From Woeseiaceae bacterium (GTDB taxonomy: Bacteria > Pseudomonadota > Gammaproteobacteria > Steroidobacterales > Woeseiaceae), in contig JAHEFE010000016.1 of assembly GCA_024640365.1 (NCBI GenBank), positions 1 to 54,940 on the forward strand: a stretch of DNA of 54,940 nucleotides, written 5' to 3'. Below, in pieces: positions 1 through 10,304 of this stretch; position 1 is the stretch's first letter; each line of letters begins with the position of its first letter. A program made the position numbers and the translations under genes. Below the pieces are notes generated by a model. The model searched no databases. It saw nothing but the letters and a program-made list of their open reading frames with translations, and was not told the origin of the DNA.

Positions 1-482
1 GTTGGAACCCGATCGCCCTTCTTGGCCGATGCCATCCAAACCAGGTATTCCTCAGCCTCGAGAGAGCCTTCGGCGGGTGCCCAAGGCGCGAAATCACCGG
101 CGGCAGTAGGGACGTAGGCCGCTTCCTTAATCTCCAACGCTATCGAATCGCCAATTTTGCAAACGTAGGAGTGCCAAGTATTCGGTGGCAACTCGACACT
201 GCGAGTCGCAGTTCGCGAAAGTTCGACGCGATCTATGATGCCGCCTTGATCATTGAATACGAGTACATCAAGTTCGCCTTCAATCAAAACCAAAAATTCC
301 CACTTATTTGCTTGCGGGTGCCTATGGGGTCGAATATAGGTGTCAGGTTCCAGCGCAATGAATAATCTCTGCACTGCCGCGTCCAATGTGCTGTGGGTGT
401 TTAGATGTGCCCTTTTGCGTTCTACTTTTCTGGCCTCATCGGTCAGCGCCTCCAGTCGTTCCGCAGATACGTATTTAATCAT
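1..482 (-). CDS. wbuC: WbuC-family cupin, truncated by the window edge
   Basis: The minus strand is open from an ATG at 482 to the left edge, giving 160 residues without a stop, so the 3' end lies outside the window. The sequence reads as a cupin of the WbuC family: an RPHRHPQ metal-binding stretch near residues 51-57, a Trp-Glu at 61-62, a PPNTWHS motif in the second cupin half, and a DFAPWAP stretch near the C-terminus that is characteristic of the family. A GGAGG box lies just before the ATG and supports the start. WbuC proteins are small metal-binding cupins often found near polysaccharide genes; their reaction is not established. It is divergent from the envelope block that follows. Confidence 0.8.
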   Translation of the reverse strand, partial: MIKYVSAERLEALTDEARKVERKRAHLNTHSTLDAAVQRLFIALEPDTYIRPHRHPQANKWEFLVLIEGELDVLVFNDQGGIIDRVELSRTATRSVELPPNTWHSYVCKIGDSIALEIKEAAYVPTAAGDFAPWAPAEGSLEAEEYLVWMASAKKGDRVP

Positions 483-527
483 TGGGCCTCCCCGTTTGGT
501 TGAGTTAAAGATTCGCTTTCTTTTGTC

Positions 528-557
528 ATTGTAGTACCCGTATCCGTTCCATGTACA
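528..557 (-). promoter_or_regulatory. Candidate sigma70 promoter for the wbuC-like gene
   Basis: On the minus strand a TACAAT -10 box (528-533) lies 18 bp downstream of a TGTACA -35-like box (552-557). It points at the cupin gene, whose start is about 46 bp away. The -35 match is only moderate. The rest of the 483-830 gap shows no gene I can support; it carries AT-rich DNA and presumably the promoter of the rightward glycosyltransferase gene. Confidence 0.3.
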
Positions 558-830
558 TCAGGTTGCTCGGGGAGACGAATTGCGGATCCTCAACTTTATT
601 TGATTTAAATGAATGACGAATGACTCATCTATTTGAACGCGCTATATGGCTGCTATTGGGTGCGCTGCTCTGGTGAATTCTATTGACCATACTATTATCA
701 ATTATGGGTGCAAAGGATTCAGCATTGTGAGCCACTAAGAATCATTGCCAAAGAATTCCGAATCGCCCCTCCCTTGGACGCGCTGTTTTATTGTTTTTGA
801 CAGCAAAAACCAGCAAAGACGTGGTCGGCG

Positions 831-2423
831 ATGCACTATTACTCAACTGAAACCCACTTTCCAGAAATTGTCTGGCCCCGGTTGGCTGGCTGGATAATTG
901 GTGTGGTTGCAATAACTTATGGCGTGGCGCTCTTCAGCCACAGCCTGGTCCCCTCCATGGAGCCGCGTTTTGCAGAAGTCGTAAAAGAGATGCTGGACAG
1001 CGGGCAGTGGTTAATTCCACTAAAAAATGGTCGACCCTATGTAGAGTACCCGCCCCTGTACTACTGGCTCGCCTATTTGGGGGCAAAATCAGGGCTGCCG
1101 ATCCTCGTCGCAATTCGGCTGCCGGCCTATGCCGCACTGCTCGCATGGCTCTTATTGCTCAATCGATGGCAACGCTTACTTTTTACAGGCTGGCCATCGT
1201 ATACGTTTGTCTTGTTGGGTGCGGCGGTGCCACTCGCGATGTTTCAGTTTGCCATCGCGCAGACAGATTCCCTCCTGGTGCTTGGTACCTTGCTGGCCGT
1301 CTACGGGTACAGCATCCATCGAGTGCGTCCGGTAGCACACGCTTTTCCGTGGATGATCTGGCTGGGCGTGGCGCTTGCTACAGCTGCAAAAGGCCCGGTC
1401 GGAGTCGCATGCACCTTGCCAATATTCGTTATTGATTCATTGCTCGCTACGTTGTTCTATGCCAAAGACCAAAATGAATCAATCGTCAAGAGTGGCGCCA
1501 CAAGCTTGTGGTCACTCTGCTGGGTGCGTGGACTAAGCCTCGTTTTATTAGTCAACGCCCCCTGGTACGTTGTGGCGGGGTTTTCACGCAGCTGGGAATT
1601 TGTAAACGCCATTCTGGTGTATCAGAACTTTGACCGCTACGTTAGTGGTTACTCTCATTGGCAACCGTGGTGGTATTACCTGAAAACAATCATTTACGAC
1701 TTTTTTCCTTTGTCGTTGCTCCTCCCTATCGGAATTCATTATTCGCTGCGAAGATTGCAAGAGCATCCTGTTCGTCTGACGCTGATTTGGGCGCTATACA
1801 CGTTCGTTTTCTTCTCAATTTCAGCGTCAAAACAAGGCAAGTATCTCTTGCCGGCAGCCCCGGCATTCATCGCGCTTGCCGTAGTGGCTTTGGATGGCCT
1901 GCACAAGCAATGGCAGCGAAGTACCTGGAGCGTCTTACGTGCGTGGTCCATTTTCATCATTGGCTTGTGGGGCATATTTATCGCGATCGCATTACCACAA
2001 GCTGCGCCAAATATAGGTGGTGTCAACGGCTTTGCCCCAATTAAGGAGCAGTTATATAACGAGCCAGCACCTCTGGTTCACTATCAGTGGCCGCGCTCTT
2101 TAACATTGTATGAACTCGGCGCGCCGATGGAGTTCGTCCGTTCGTCGCGAGAGCTCTACCAAAAGATCCACAGCGGCGAGATTTCTGAAGGTGCCTATAT
2201 TTTGGTCAAACAAAGCGAGTTGGGGATCGCCGCTGGGGCGGATCAAAGCTTGCAGTTAATTCCCTACCCGAACCCGAATTATTTCGCTGAAATCTTGCAG
2301 GTCGATATCGACAAGCCCGCTACCCTGCTTAGGGTTCAGGTCGGCGCAAGTGATCAACCAGTACCGCCAACGCCGATGCCACGGGCCATCTCCTGGAGAG
2401 ATGAGCTATTCGATACCGACTAG
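831..2423 (+). CDS. ArnT-like (GT39/GT83) membrane glycosyltransferase
   Basis: A 530-residue integral membrane protein of the dolichyl/polyprenyl-phosphate-sugar glycosyltransferase fold. It has an N-terminal membrane helix (about 20-40), then a periplasmic loop with MEPRFAE (43-49) and EYPPLYYW (72-79). These match the (D/E)E-x-R-(Y/F)-x-E and (E/K)PP motifs of ArnT. Many hydrophobic helices follow, with a soluble tail after about residue 430. Compared with the ArnT later in the same block it carries SMEPRF where ArnT has PDEYRY, so one acidic residue of the motif is absent. It precedes arnB by 224 bp and may have a separate promoter. Probable role: transfer of a lipid-linked sugar to an envelope acceptor. 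The sugar and acceptor are unknown. Confidence 0.8.
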   Translation: MHYYSTETHFPEIVWPRLAGWIIGVVAITYGVALFSHSLVPSMEPRFAEVVKEMLDSGQWLIPLKNGRPYVEYPPLYYWLAYLGAKSGLPILVAIRLPAYAALLAWLLLLNRWQRLLFTGWPSYTFVLLGAAVPLAMFQFAIAQTDSLLVLGTLLAVYGYSIHRVRPVAHAFPWMIWLGVALATAAKGPVGVACTLPIFVIDSLLATLFYAKDQNESIVKSGATSLWSLCWVRGLSLVLLVNAPWYVVAGFSRSWEFVNAILVYQNFDRYVSGYSHWQPWWYYLKTIIYDFFPLSLLLPIGIHYSLRRLQEHPVRLTLIWALYTFVFFSISASKQGKYLLPAAPAFIALAVVALDGLHKQWQRSTWSVLRAWSIFIIGLWGIFIAIALPQAAPNIGGVNGFAPIKEQLYNEPAPLVHYQWPRSLTLYELGAPMEFVRSSRELYQKIHSGEISEGAYILVKQSELGIAAGADQSLQLIPYPNPNYFAEILQVDIDKPATLLRVQVGASDQPVPPTPMPRAISWRDELFDTD

Positions 2424-2647
2424 GGTAAGTCGCGGGTTGAACATGCTAGGGTGCCGGAACGTAATTACCCTTATTTTCCACTATCCTGCGGCGACTTTCG
2501 CCGCCTTGGCTGATAGAATCCCGACTGCGCATGCATGCGGTGGAGCGCACGGACGAACGCCTCTAAAGTGACCGTTTGCCCAGCTATTTCTACCAAAACT
2601 GCCTGTTGGCTGATTAAGACAACCAAACCCAGCAAGATAAGGACAAA

Positions 2648-3817
2648 ATGCCCGTTTCGACACTAGAGTTTTTGCCGTTTACGCGTCCGCAACTGGATGC
2701 GGAAGATATCCAGGCGGTCGTTGATGTGTTGGTCTCTGGCTGGATTACCAGTGGTGCGAAAGTACAGCAACTTGAGGCAGGAGTGGCTGCGCTGACAGGT
2801 AGTCAGCACGCGGTCGCTGTATGCTCAGCGACAGCTGGAATGCACATCGCCTTGCATGCTCTGGGTATCGGACCCGGCGATGAAGTAATTACGCCCTCTA
2901 TGACTTGGGTTTCCACGGTTAATCTCATTGTGCTCCTAGGTGCGAAACCGGTTTTTGTTGACGTTGATCGCGATACTTTGATGACCAACGCGGAGCGGAT
3001 TGAGGAAAAAATCACGGCTGCGACGCGCCTTATCATTCCTGTGCACTACGCCGGCGCCCCGCTCGATATTCAGCCAATCCGCGATCTTGCAGAAAAACAC
3101 GGTATCGCAGTGCTGGAAGATGCCGCCCACGCATTGGGCAGCAGTTGCCGAGGCGAGCCGGTAGGAAAGTCGGGCTCGGCAATATTTTCCCTGCAGGCGA
3201 TCAAGAACGTAACCAGCGCTGAAGGTGGAGTCATATGCACCGATGATGCGGAATTCGCGGCGAGCCTCAAACGATTGCGATTCCATGGGCTCGGTCAGGA
3301 CTCATTTGATAGAACGACTCAGGGACGCAGTCCACAGGCCGAAGTTGTCGAACCCGGTTTTAAATACAATCTGCCGGATATGAATGCGTGTCTCGCATTG
3401 GGGCAGCTCGGCCGGATTGCAGCCATCAATGGCAAGCGCCAAGAGCTGGCAAGTTATTACTTGCAGAAGCTGAAAAATATCAAATCAGTTATTCCTTTGG
3501 GCCTCCCTGATTACCCGCATGAACATGTATGGCACTTGTTTGTTGTCAGGGTAAACGAAGAACGCATGGGCTTGTCCCGTGAGCAGTTTATGGAGGCTCT
3601 GAAGGCGCGCCAAATTGGCAGCGGCATCCATTTCAAGGCCGTGCACTCGCAAAAATATTACAGAGAGGCGATGCCGGATGCCGGTCAGGGCCTCGATAAC
3701 ACGGTCTGGAATTCAGACCGTATTGTATCTTTGCCATTGTTCCCTGGCATGACGACTGCGGACGTAGATCGGGTTGTTGCCGCTATTGAAGAAATCAGCG
3801 CGGAGGCGAAACGGTGA
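2648..3817 (+). CDS. arnB: UDP-4-amino-4-deoxy-L-arabinose aminotransferase (ArnB)
   Basis: A 389-residue DegT/DnrJ/EryC1/StrS PLP-dependent aminotransferase. The PLP lysine is K186 in the motif [11 protein letters not shown], and the cofactor-binding LEDAAHALG follows the family pattern. Length and motifs fit ArnB, which converts UDP-4-keto-pentose plus glutamate into UDP-L-Ara4N in the cytoplasm. It is the first gene of a tight arnB-C-A-D-T run: its TGA overlaps the GTG start of the next gene by 4 bp. The assignment leans on both sequence and the unmistakable arnC and arnA neighbours; other sugar aminotransferases share the fold. Confidence 0.95.
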   Translation: MPVSTLEFLPFTRPQLDAEDIQAVVDVLVSGWITSGAKVQQLEAGVAALTGSQHAVAVCSATAGMHIALHALGIGPGDEVITPSMTWVSTVNLIVLLGAKPVFVDVDRDTLMTNAERIEEKITAATRLIIPVHYAGAPLDIQPIRDLAEKHGIAVLEDAAHALGSSCRGEPVGKSGSAIFSLQAIKNVTSAEGGVICTDDAEFAASLKRLRFHGLGQDSFDRTTQGRSPQAEVVEPGFKYNLPDMNACLALGQLGRIAAINGKRQELASYYLQKLKNIKSVIPLGLPDYPHEHVWHLFVVRVNEERMGLSREQFMEALKARQIGSGIHFKAVHSQKYYREAMPDAGQGLDNTVWNSDRIVSLPLFPGMTTADVDRVVAAIEEISAEAKR

Positions 3818-4821
3818 AATTTATTGCTACTTCTTTGGTTATCCCTGTTTATAACGAGCAGGCGAATCTTGAAGAGCTAGTGCGCCGTTGTATCGCTGTA
3901 TGCGATGCGCAGGGTGATAGCTATGAAATTATTCTCGTTGATGATGGCAGCAGGGATCGCTCGCGCGAAATCCTGCGGGAGTTAGCCGCCAAGCATTCGA
4001 ATAATTTAGTCGTTGTGCTGCTAAACAGAAATTACGGGCAACATCCGGCGGTAATGGCCGGGCTCGCTCAGTCTCGAGGTAATGTGGTGGTTACTCTCGA
4101 TGCCGATTTGCAAAATCCGCCAGAGGAAATTCCAAAATTGCTGGCGGCGGTTGCCGACGGCTGTGATGTCGTCGGAAGCGTCCGCATGCAACGAAAGGAT
4201 TCGTTTTTTCGCCGCATGCCATCGAGGATTCTTAATGCGATCGTCCGCAAGACAACTGGCGTAATGATGACGGATTACGGCTGTATGTTGCGTGCCTACC
4301 GCCGCAATATTGTTGATGCGATATTGCAATGCCCGGAGCGCAGTACCTTTATTCCGATCCTTGCCAACGGTTTCTCCGCCAAATCGACTGAAGTCCACGT
4401 GGAGCACGCCGAGAGAGTTAATGATGATTCCAAATACAGCGTTTGGAAGCTTATAAACTTGCAATTTGATTTGCTGACCAGCATGACGGCGTTCCCGTTG
4501 CGTTTGTTAAGCATCGTTGGTGTGATTTTGTCGGTGGTTGGATTTTCGGCCGGTATTTTCCTCGCAGTAATGCGATTGATTCAGGGGCCTGGTTGGGCAG
4601 CCGAAGGTGTGTTCACCATTTTCGCAGGACTATTCATATTCACCGGGTTCCAGTTGTTTGGACTGGGTCTGGTCGGCGAGTATTTGAGCAGGGTGTACGA
4701 TGACGTACGTGGTCGCCCTCGTTATTTTGTTGAAGAAATTCTAAATTTGGATGGCGATCCGGGAAGCGTTCCCGAGAAGGCCGTCATTAATATTGCAAAA
4801 ACCGGAGAAAACAAGTCATGA
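3814..4821 (+). CDS. arnC: Undecaprenyl-phosphate 4-deoxy-4-formamido-L-arabinose transferase (ArnC)
   Basis: A 335-residue family-2 glycosyltransferase: [10 protein letters not shown] near residue 13, [10 protein letters not shown] (41-50), and [12 protein letters not shown] (96-107) containing the metal-binding D-x-D. Two C-terminal transmembrane helices lie at about 230-300, as in ArnC. It transfers 4-formamido-arabinose from UDP to undecaprenyl phosphate on the inner face of the cytoplasmic membrane. The start is a GTG overlapping the arnB stop (GTGA), and its own TGA overlaps the ATG of arnA (ATGA), so translation is probably coupled through the three genes. DPM1-like or GtrB-like transferases are alternatives, but the context decides. 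Confidence 0.95.
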   Translation: MKFIATSLVIPVYNEQANLEELVRRCIAVCDAQGDSYEIILVDDGSRDRSREILRELAAKHSNNLVVVLLNRNYGQHPAVMAGLAQSRGNVVVTLDADLQNPPEEIPKLLAAVADGCDVVGSVRMQRKDSFFRRMPSRILNAIVRKTTGVMMTDYGCMLRAYRRNIVDAILQCPERSTFIPILANGFSAKSTEVHVEHAERVNDDSKYSVWKLINLQFDLLTSMTAFPLRLLSIVGVILSVVGFSAGIFLAVMRLIQGPGWAAEGVFTIFAGLFIFTGFQLFGLGLVGEYLSRVYDDVRGRPRYFVEEILNLDGDPGSVPEKAVINIAKTGENKS

Positions 4822-6821
4822 CAACAGCAATTGTTGCTGCTTATAACAACATTGGATGTGCTGGCCTTGAAGCACTTATTCGAGCCGGCGTCGAAGTAAA
4901 GGCCGTATTCACTTACGCCGACGACACTAACGAGTCTGTCTGGTTTCGCTCTGTTGCAGAAGTGGCTGCAGAGCATGGTATTGCAACTTACGCCCCCGAC
5001 GATATTAACCACCCTTTGTGGGCTCACAAGATTAAAGAGCTGCAGCCAGATTTTCTATTTTCCTTTTTTTATCGCGACATTATTAAAGAACAAATCTTGT
5101 CGATTCCCAGGGTTGCCTGCCTGAACTTGCACGGATCATTGCTTCCCAAATACCGAGGTCGAGCGCCGATTAACTGGGCCATCATTAATGGCGAAAGCGA
5201 GACTGGCCTGACATTGCATCACATGACCCCTAGCGCTGATGACGGAGATATCGTTTGTCAGGCGGCATTGCCAATTAATAGCGAGGAAACAGCGGCTGGA
5301 TTGAATATCAAGTTGTCCGACCTTGCCGGGAGCATGCTCGATAAAAACCTGCCGGCAATTATTGCAGGCAAGGCTCAGAGAACCCCTCAGGATTCATCAA
5401 AGGCCACCGTGTTCGGTCGTCGTACCCCGCAGGATGGCGCCATAGACTGGAACCAGCCAGCGGAAAAAATTCGCAATCTGATTCGTGGTGTTACCCGTCC
5501 GTATCCCGGTGCTTTCACCTATCGTGGCAGCACGAAGACGACGATCTGGAAAGCCAGCCTTTCATCGACCGCAACTGGAGACGGCTTGCCGGGCACCGTT
5601 ATTAGCACGAGCCCGTTGGAGGTTAAGTGCGGTGACAAGGCCCTGCGCATTGATGCCGGTCAGGTCGAAGGAGGCGTGTATGCGTTAGGTGCACAGCTTT
5701 CTGACGAGCTTGACCTTTGTGTCGGCGCACGTTTTGGAGTTGCAAACGAACGGCGCGGTGTTGTCGGTCGCAAGACACGAGTTTTGATCCTGGGCGTTAA
5801 TGGTTTTATTGGTAACGCGCTGACCGAAAGACTGTTGCAAGATGGTCACTATGAAGTCCATGGTATGGACTTAAATGCAGGCGCCGTTTCCCGCTTCATG
5901 AATGACCCGGACTTTTATTTTCATGAAGGTGACATTTCTATTCATCGTGAGTGGATTGAATATCACGTCAAGAAGTGTGATGTGATTTTACCGTTGGTCG
6001 CTATTGCTACGCCGATAGAATATACGCGCAACCCTTTACGCGTTTTTGAACTGGATTTTGAAGAGAATCTTCGCGTAATTCGCTACTGTGTCAAATACAA
6101 CAAGCGCGTCATCTTTCCGTCCACCTCGGAAGTTTACGGCATGTGCGCCGAAGACAGCTTTGACGAAGACAAGTCCAGCCTCGTGCTGGGCCCAATCAGC
6201 AAGCAACGCTGGATTTACTCTTGCAGCAAGCAATTGCTCGATCGTGTGATCTGGGCGTACGGTAAGTCAGAACAGCTGCGATTCACATTGTTCCGACCCT
6301 TTAACTGGATGGGCCCGCGTCTCGATTCCCTCGATTCAGCGCGTATCGGTAGTTCGAGAGCAATTACCCAGTTGATTCTTAATCTGGTTGAAGGCACACC
6401 AATTCAGCTTGTTGACGGTGGTGAGCAAAAGCGCTGCTTCACGGACGTTGCCGATGGTATCGAGTGCCTATTCCGTATCATTGAGAACAAGAATGATACG
6501 TGCGACGGCAAGATCATCAATATTGGTAATCCGGATAACGAGGCGAGCATACTTGAGTTGGCGACGATGTTGCTCGAGGAGTTCGACAAACATCCGTTGC
6601 GTAGCGAGTTTCCGCCTTTTGCCGGCATGCAGGCCATCGAAAGTAAGCGCTATTACGGAGAAGGCTACCAGGACGTGCAGCATCGTCGGCCGAGCATCCG
6701 TAATGCCAAGCGCTATATTGATTGGCAACCAGGAATCCCGGTGGAAGATTCCGTCAGAGACACGCTGGATTATTTCCTGCGTGACTACATGGAAACCCAG
6801 AGTGGCAAAAGCGGCAGCTAG
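4818..6821 (+). CDS. arnA: Bifunctional UDP-Ara4N formyltransferase / UDP-glucuronate decarboxylase (ArnA)
   Basis: A 667-residue two-domain enzyme. The N-terminal formyltransferase (about 1-305) has the catalytic Asn103 and His105 in [13 protein letters not shown] and Asp141 in SADDGDIV. The C-terminal short-chain dehydrogenase (about 315-660) has a GVNGFIG nucleotide-binding loop, the SEVYG segment and a Y-x3-K active site in IYSCSKQ. The decarboxylase makes UDP-4-keto-pentose from UDP-glucuronate; the formyltransferase formylates UDP-L-Ara4N using formyl-tetrahydrofolate. Size matches the usual 660 residues and all key residues I looked for are present. The start overlaps arnC by 4 bp. Confidence 0.97.
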   Translation: MTTAIVAAYNNIGCAGLEALIRAGVEVKAVFTYADDTNESVWFRSVAEVAAEHGIATYAPDDINHPLWAHKIKELQPDFLFSFFYRDIIKEQILSIPRVACLNLHGSLLPKYRGRAPINWAIINGESETGLTLHHMTPSADDGDIVCQAALPINSEETAAGLNIKLSDLAGSMLDKNLPAIIAGKAQRTPQDSSKATVFGRRTPQDGAIDWNQPAEKIRNLIRGVTRPYPGAFTYRGSTKTTIWKASLSSTATGDGLPGTVISTSPLEVKCGDKALRIDAGQVEGGVYALGAQLSDELDLCVGARFGVANERRGVVGRKTRVLILGVNGFIGNALTERLLQDGHYEVHGMDLNAGAVSRFMNDPDFYFHEGDISIHREWIEYHVKKCDVILPLVAIATPIEYTRNPLRVFELDFEENLRVIRYCVKYNKRVIFPSTSEVYGMCAEDSFDEDKSSLVLGPISKQRWIYSCSKQLLDRVIWAYGKSEQLRFTLFRPFNWMGPRLDSLDSARIGSSRAITQLILNLVEGTPIQLVDGGEQKRCFTDVADGIECLFRIIENKNDTCDGKIINIGNPDNEASILELATMLLEEFDKHPLRSEFPPFAGMQAIESKRYYGEGYQDVQHRRPSIRNAKRYIDWQPGIPVEDSVRDTLDYFLRDYMETQSGKSGS

Positions 6822-6866
6822 ATTGCGATACGCAAACTCGCCGCGGGCCCTGGGTTTTTTCTGAGC

Positions 6867-7772
6867 ATGACAGATGTCCCACTTTATGTTGGCCTTCGTA
6901 TAGATGTCGATACATTCAGCGGCACTCGAAAAGGGGTGCCGCAGTTATGTGAGACGTTGGGCGAACGCGGCATCAAAGGAACCTTTTTTTTTAGTCTTGG
7001 GCCTGACAATATGGGCCGTCATTTGTGGCGCCTGATTCGGCCGGTATTTCTGTGGAAGATGTTGCGAAGCAATGCACCTGGTTTATATGGTTGGGACATC
7101 TTGCTGCGTGGAACGATGTGGCCGGGAATGCTCATCGGCAAACGGCTTGCGTCCGTGGTCAGGCAGGCCGCCGAACAGGGGCATGAAGTAGGTCTGCATG
7201 CCTGGGACCACCACGCATGGCAATTGCGATCGAATTCAATGAGTGATGCAACTCTTGAAAAACATTTGGCCTTGGGCGTGAATGCATTCAGGGATATATT
7301 CGGCTTTAACCCAACGTGTTCTGCGGCGGCGGGCTGGGTTTGCTCGGAGCGTACGCTGTTGCGTAAGGAGAAATACGCAATGCAGTACCACAGCGATTGC
7401 CGTGGTGAATCGGTTTTTCGACCAGTTGTCGAAGGGATGCCGCTTACACCCCAGATTCCGGCGACCTTGCCGACCTACGACGAGATCGTCGGTCAAAATG
7501 GCGTTAGTGATAAAAATTATAACGATACCTTGCTGGCAATGATAAAGCCCGGTCGTCTGAATGTTCTGACAATTCATGCCGAAGTAGAAGGGCAGTCAAA
7601 AACGATATTGTTTGATAAGTTTCTGGATGAGGCGGCTCGACGGAATATTCGCCTTGTGCCGATGGGTGAGTTATTGCCAAAGCCGGAAGACATACCCGAA
7701 GGGAAGATAACGCAGGGCTCTGTAGCTGGTAGGGAAGGTGTTTTTTGCATGCAAGAAAGTACGGGACAATGA
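6867..7772 (+). CDS. arnD: 4-deoxy-4-formamido-L-arabinose-phosphoundecaprenol deformylase (ArnD)
   Basis: A 301-residue NodB-type polysaccharide deacetylase. LRIDVDTFSGT near residues 10-20 supplies the catalytic and metal-binding aspartates, and HAWDHHAWQ (111-119) supplies metal-ligand histidines. The GTFFFSLGPDNMGRH segment is typical of ArnD. It removes the formyl group from undecaprenyl-P-4-formamido-arabinose, making the transfer irreversible and the sugar cationic. It lies 45 bp after arnA, and its TGA overlaps the ATG of arnT. Generic chitin deacetylases share the fold, but the operon position makes ArnD very likely. Confidence 0.95.
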   Translation: MTDVPLYVGLRIDVDTFSGTRKGVPQLCETLGERGIKGTFFFSLGPDNMGRHLWRLIRPVFLWKMLRSNAPGLYGWDILLRGTMWPGMLIGKRLASVVRQAAEQGHEVGLHAWDHHAWQLRSNSMSDATLEKHLALGVNAFRDIFGFNPTCSAAAGWVCSERTLLRKEKYAMQYHSDCRGESVFRPVVEGMPLTPQIPATLPTYDEIVGQNGVSDKNYNDTLLAMIKPGRLNVLTIHAEVEGQSKTILFDKFLDEAARRNIRLVPMGELLPKPEDIPEGKITQGSVAGREGVFCMQESTGQ

Positions 7773-9451
7773 CTGACAGCCTATTCAAGAAATCAAATCT
7801 GACCATCGCACTCGCACTGGGCGCGTTATTTCTGATTTTGTATATCGTTGTGCTGGGAGCTAGACCGCTTTTCATGCCAGATGAGTATCGTTATGGCGAG
7901 ATCGCCCGCGAAATGCTCGCGACAGGCAATTGGATTACGCCGCGGTTGAATGGGCTATTGTATTTTGAGAAACCCCCATTTGGACATTGGTTAAATGCGC
8001 TGTCACTGTTTTTCTTGGGTGAAAATGAATTCGCGGTGCGCCTGTCGAGCGCATTGGCCGCGGGCGCATCGGCCTTCACTGCGTTTGTTGTTACCTGTCA
8101 TTTTTTCAAAAACAGGACCGCGGCGTATCTTGCTGCGTTTGTATATTTGACGACCTTTGAAGTCCAGGCTATTGGTACGTTCAGCACGCTGGACTCAATG
8201 TTCAGCGCAATTCTGAATGCCGGTATTGCGCTATTTGCAGTTGCCGTTACCGCACCACCAAAACGTCAGCGATTATATCTGCTCGCTGCAGGATCGTTGC
8301 TCGGCATCGCCTTTATGACCAAGGGGCTGTTGGCCTATGTACTGCCGGGGATCATCCTGTTGCCATGGTTATTGTATCGGCGAGATTACGAGTTCCTCCT
8401 TAAGCGCGTATGGATAGCGGTCGCTGCAGCAGTCATTATCGCACTGCCCTGGGCCGTCGCGATTCATTTGCAGCAACCGGATTTTTGGCGCTATTTTATT
8501 GTTGTTGAACATATCCAGCGCTTCGCTGCTGAAAATGCTCAACACAAGGCGCCCCCCTATTATTTCCTGATGTACTTACCGTTCGTTATTCTTCCCTGGT
8601 TCTTTTTAGTTCCAGCCGCGGTGCGTGGGTTGAAGCAACTGCAATCAACGGGATCCGAAAGGGCGGGGCTTGTTTTTGTTATTTTGTGGGCGGTCGTTCC
8701 GTTCCTGTTTTTCTCAGTAGCTAGCGGCAAGCTAATTACCTATATTTTGCCTTGCATGGTGCCGTTCGCAGTTCTTATGGGAGTCGGGCTCGACAAAGCA
8801 AGGAACGAGCTGAAGTTGCTGCGGATTGGCATGGAGCTCACAGCTCTCTTGTTACTTATTGCCTTGGGCGCGATCTTGTTCGCCCAACATAATCAGGAGC
8901 TGTACAAGGCCGACGAGATGGGCCGCTTTTGGTTCCTGGTAGGTGCGTTGGGCGGTGCTGTTTGTATACTCGTGGCTGGAATTTTCACCAAAGACAATGG
9001 TTTTCGGGTGTTGGCCAGCGGTCTTGGCGCTGCGCTGGTGTTTTTTACGCTGCAGTCAACCCTGCCGGATGAGGTCATGTCGCATAAAGCGCCCGAAAGA
9101 TTCTTGAAGAGTATCTCGGCATCACTACCGGACGATGCAGTTGTTATGGTGAACGGGTCTGTAGTCAGGGCTGTTAGCTGGTCTCTGCGACGCAGCAATC
9201 TTTATGTGATTCAGGATAGGGGCGAGACGGCCTACGGGCTAAATTCGGATGATGGTGCTGGTCGCTTTTTGCCACTGCCTGCACTGGCAGACAAACTGCG
9301 CGAAAGTCGGCTTGAGGGCAAAGAAGTGCTGATTGTTTGCAAAAATGAATGTGACAGGGAGACACTGAACCTGTTGCCAGTAAATGTTAAAAAATCGTCC
9401 TACGGTAACTTCTATGCCTACCGTATCTATTCGGCTCCGGTAGATGGCTGA
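7769..9451 (+). CDS. arnT: Undecaprenyl-P-alpha-L-Ara4N: lipid A arabinosyltransferase (ArnT)
   Basis: A roughly 560-residue membrane glycosyltransferase with about 12-13 hydrophobic helices. The first periplasmic loop carries PDEYRYGE (37-44) and FEKPPFGHW (66-74), the hallmark of ArnT/PMT enzymes. I chose the ATG at 7769 because it overlaps the arnD stop in the ATGA arrangement seen elsewhere in this operon; a TTG 24 bp upstream is possible but less likely. ArnT moves L-Ara4N from undecaprenyl phosphate to lipid A phosphates on the periplasmic side, lowering surface charge and giving polymyxin resistance. Confidence 0.93.
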   Translation: MTDSLFKKSNLTIALALGALFLILYIVVLGARPLFMPDEYRYGEIAREMLATGNWITPRLNGLLYFEKPPFGHWLNALSLFFLGENEFAVRLSSALAAGASAFTAFVVTCHFFKNRTAAYLAAFVYLTTFEVQAIGTFSTLDSMFSAILNAGIALFAVAVTAPPKRQRLYLLAAGSLLGIAFMTKGLLAYVLPGIILLPWLLYRRDYEFLLKRVWIAVAAAVIIALPWAVAIHLQQPDFWRYFIVVEHIQRFAAENAQHKAPPYYFLMYLPFVILPWFFLVPAAVRGLKQLQSTGSERAGLVFVILWAVVPFLFFSVASGKLITYILPCMVPFAVLMGVGLDKARNELKLLRIGMELTALLLLIALGAILFAQHNQELYKADEMGRFWFLVGALGGAVCILVAGIFTKDNGFRVLASGLGAALVFFTLQSTLPDEVMSHKAPERFLKSISASLPDDAVVMVNGSVVRAVSWSLRRSNLYVIQDRGETAYGLNSDDGAGRFLPLPALADKLRESRLEGKEVLIVCKNECDRETLNLLPVNVKKSSYGNFYAYRIYSAPVDG

Positions 9452-9526
9452 TTCATTGGCCAAACAAACGGCCCTAGCCAGTAGCGATCCGTCGCGAAGC
9501 ATAGCGTTACAGCGGCGAAGTTAGAT

Positions 9527-9877
9527 ATGGAATACGCATATTTGCTGCTCTCGGTTGTGTTACTGACTATCGGCCAGATTTGTCAAAAATTGGCGGCAAC
9601 GAAGACGCTGGCAAACGGTTTGGGCACTGATTCCATAAGAGCGTTATTCGCTTGCAAGCAATTTTGGTGGGCAGTTCTGAGCCTCGGTCTAGGTATGGTC
9701 TTGTGGCTTATCGCTTTGTCGTCTTTGGAGGTTAGTAAAGCGTACCCGATGCTTAGTTTGAGTTATGTGCTCACGGTTCTGAGTGCAAAGCTCTTGCTGC
9801 GTGAACAAGTATCGGGCACTCGTTGGTTGGGTGTGTTGTTGATTTCCATTGGTGCAGCGGTAGTGTCGGCAGCCTAG
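9527..9877 (+). CDS. arnE: ArnE-like undecaprenyl-P-Ara4N flippase subunit
   Basis: A 116-residue EmrE/SMR-fold protein with four predicted membrane helices, beginning with MEYAYLLLSVVLLTIGQICQ. The ALSSLEVSKAYPMLSLSYVL segment in the third helix is typical of the family. ArnE and ArnF form the heterodimeric flippase that carries undecaprenyl-P-L-Ara4N across the inner membrane. It starts 75 bp after arnT and its TAG is directly followed by the ATG of the next SMR gene, the arrangement expected of a subunit pair. A drug-export SMR pair cannot be excluded by sequence alone. Confidence 0.88.
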   Translation: MEYAYLLLSVVLLTIGQICQKLAATKTLANGLGTDSIRALFACKQFWWAVLSLGLGMVLWLIALSSLEVSKAYPMLSLSYVLTVLSAKLLLREQVSGTRWLGVLLISIGAAVVSAA

Positions 9878-10288
9878 ATGAACGCAATTTCTGAAACAAT
9901 GGCGAAAATGCTAATAGGCAGCAGCATATTGCTGACGACGGCAGCACAGTTGCTATTTCGCGCAGGAATGAAAGATTCTCAGGCCATTACGTTCCTCTCT
10001 AATAACGATATACAGGCTTTACTTGAATGGGCGATGACCGCACAGGCTCTGATGGTTGTAGTTGGCATAGCGTTTTACGTGTTGTCACTGATGGTATGGT
10101 TAATTGCGTTGTCCCGTTTTGAAGTGAGCTTTGCATATCCACTATTGTCGATCACTTACATATTGGTTTACGTGGCGGCAATATACTGGCCGTTGCTCGG
10201 TGAGGAGCCTTCCATACAAAAACTCATCGGTATTTCAATCATTGTTTCGGGAGTGGCTTTGGTAACTGCAAGTCGCTCGGAAAGCTGA
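9878..10288 (+). CDS. arnF: ArnF-like undecaprenyl-P-Ara4N flippase subunit
   Basis: A 136-residue SMR-fold membrane protein with four predicted helices. The WLIALSRFEVSFAYPLLSIT segment mirrors the ArnE-like partner encoded immediately upstream with zero spacing. The protein is slightly longer than its partner because of an extra loop between helices 1 and 2 (about residues 28-55). Expected role: second subunit of the lipid-linked aminoarabinose flippase. Confidence rests on pairing and operon position. Confidence 0.88.
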   Translation: MNAISETMAKMLIGSSILLTTAAQLLFRAGMKDSQAITFLSNNDIQALLEWAMTAQALMVVVGIAFYVLSLMVWLIALSRFEVSFAYPLLSITYILVYVAAIYWPLLGEEPSIQKLIGISIIVSGVALVTASRSES

Positions 10289-10304
10289 CGAGAGACCAGA
10301 ATAC

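Noticed and set aside
2424..2647. PmrA-type regulatory box before arnB
   Set aside because: Only a single half-site-like CTTAAT (minus strand) was found; no properly spaced second half-site, so PmrA control is not supported.
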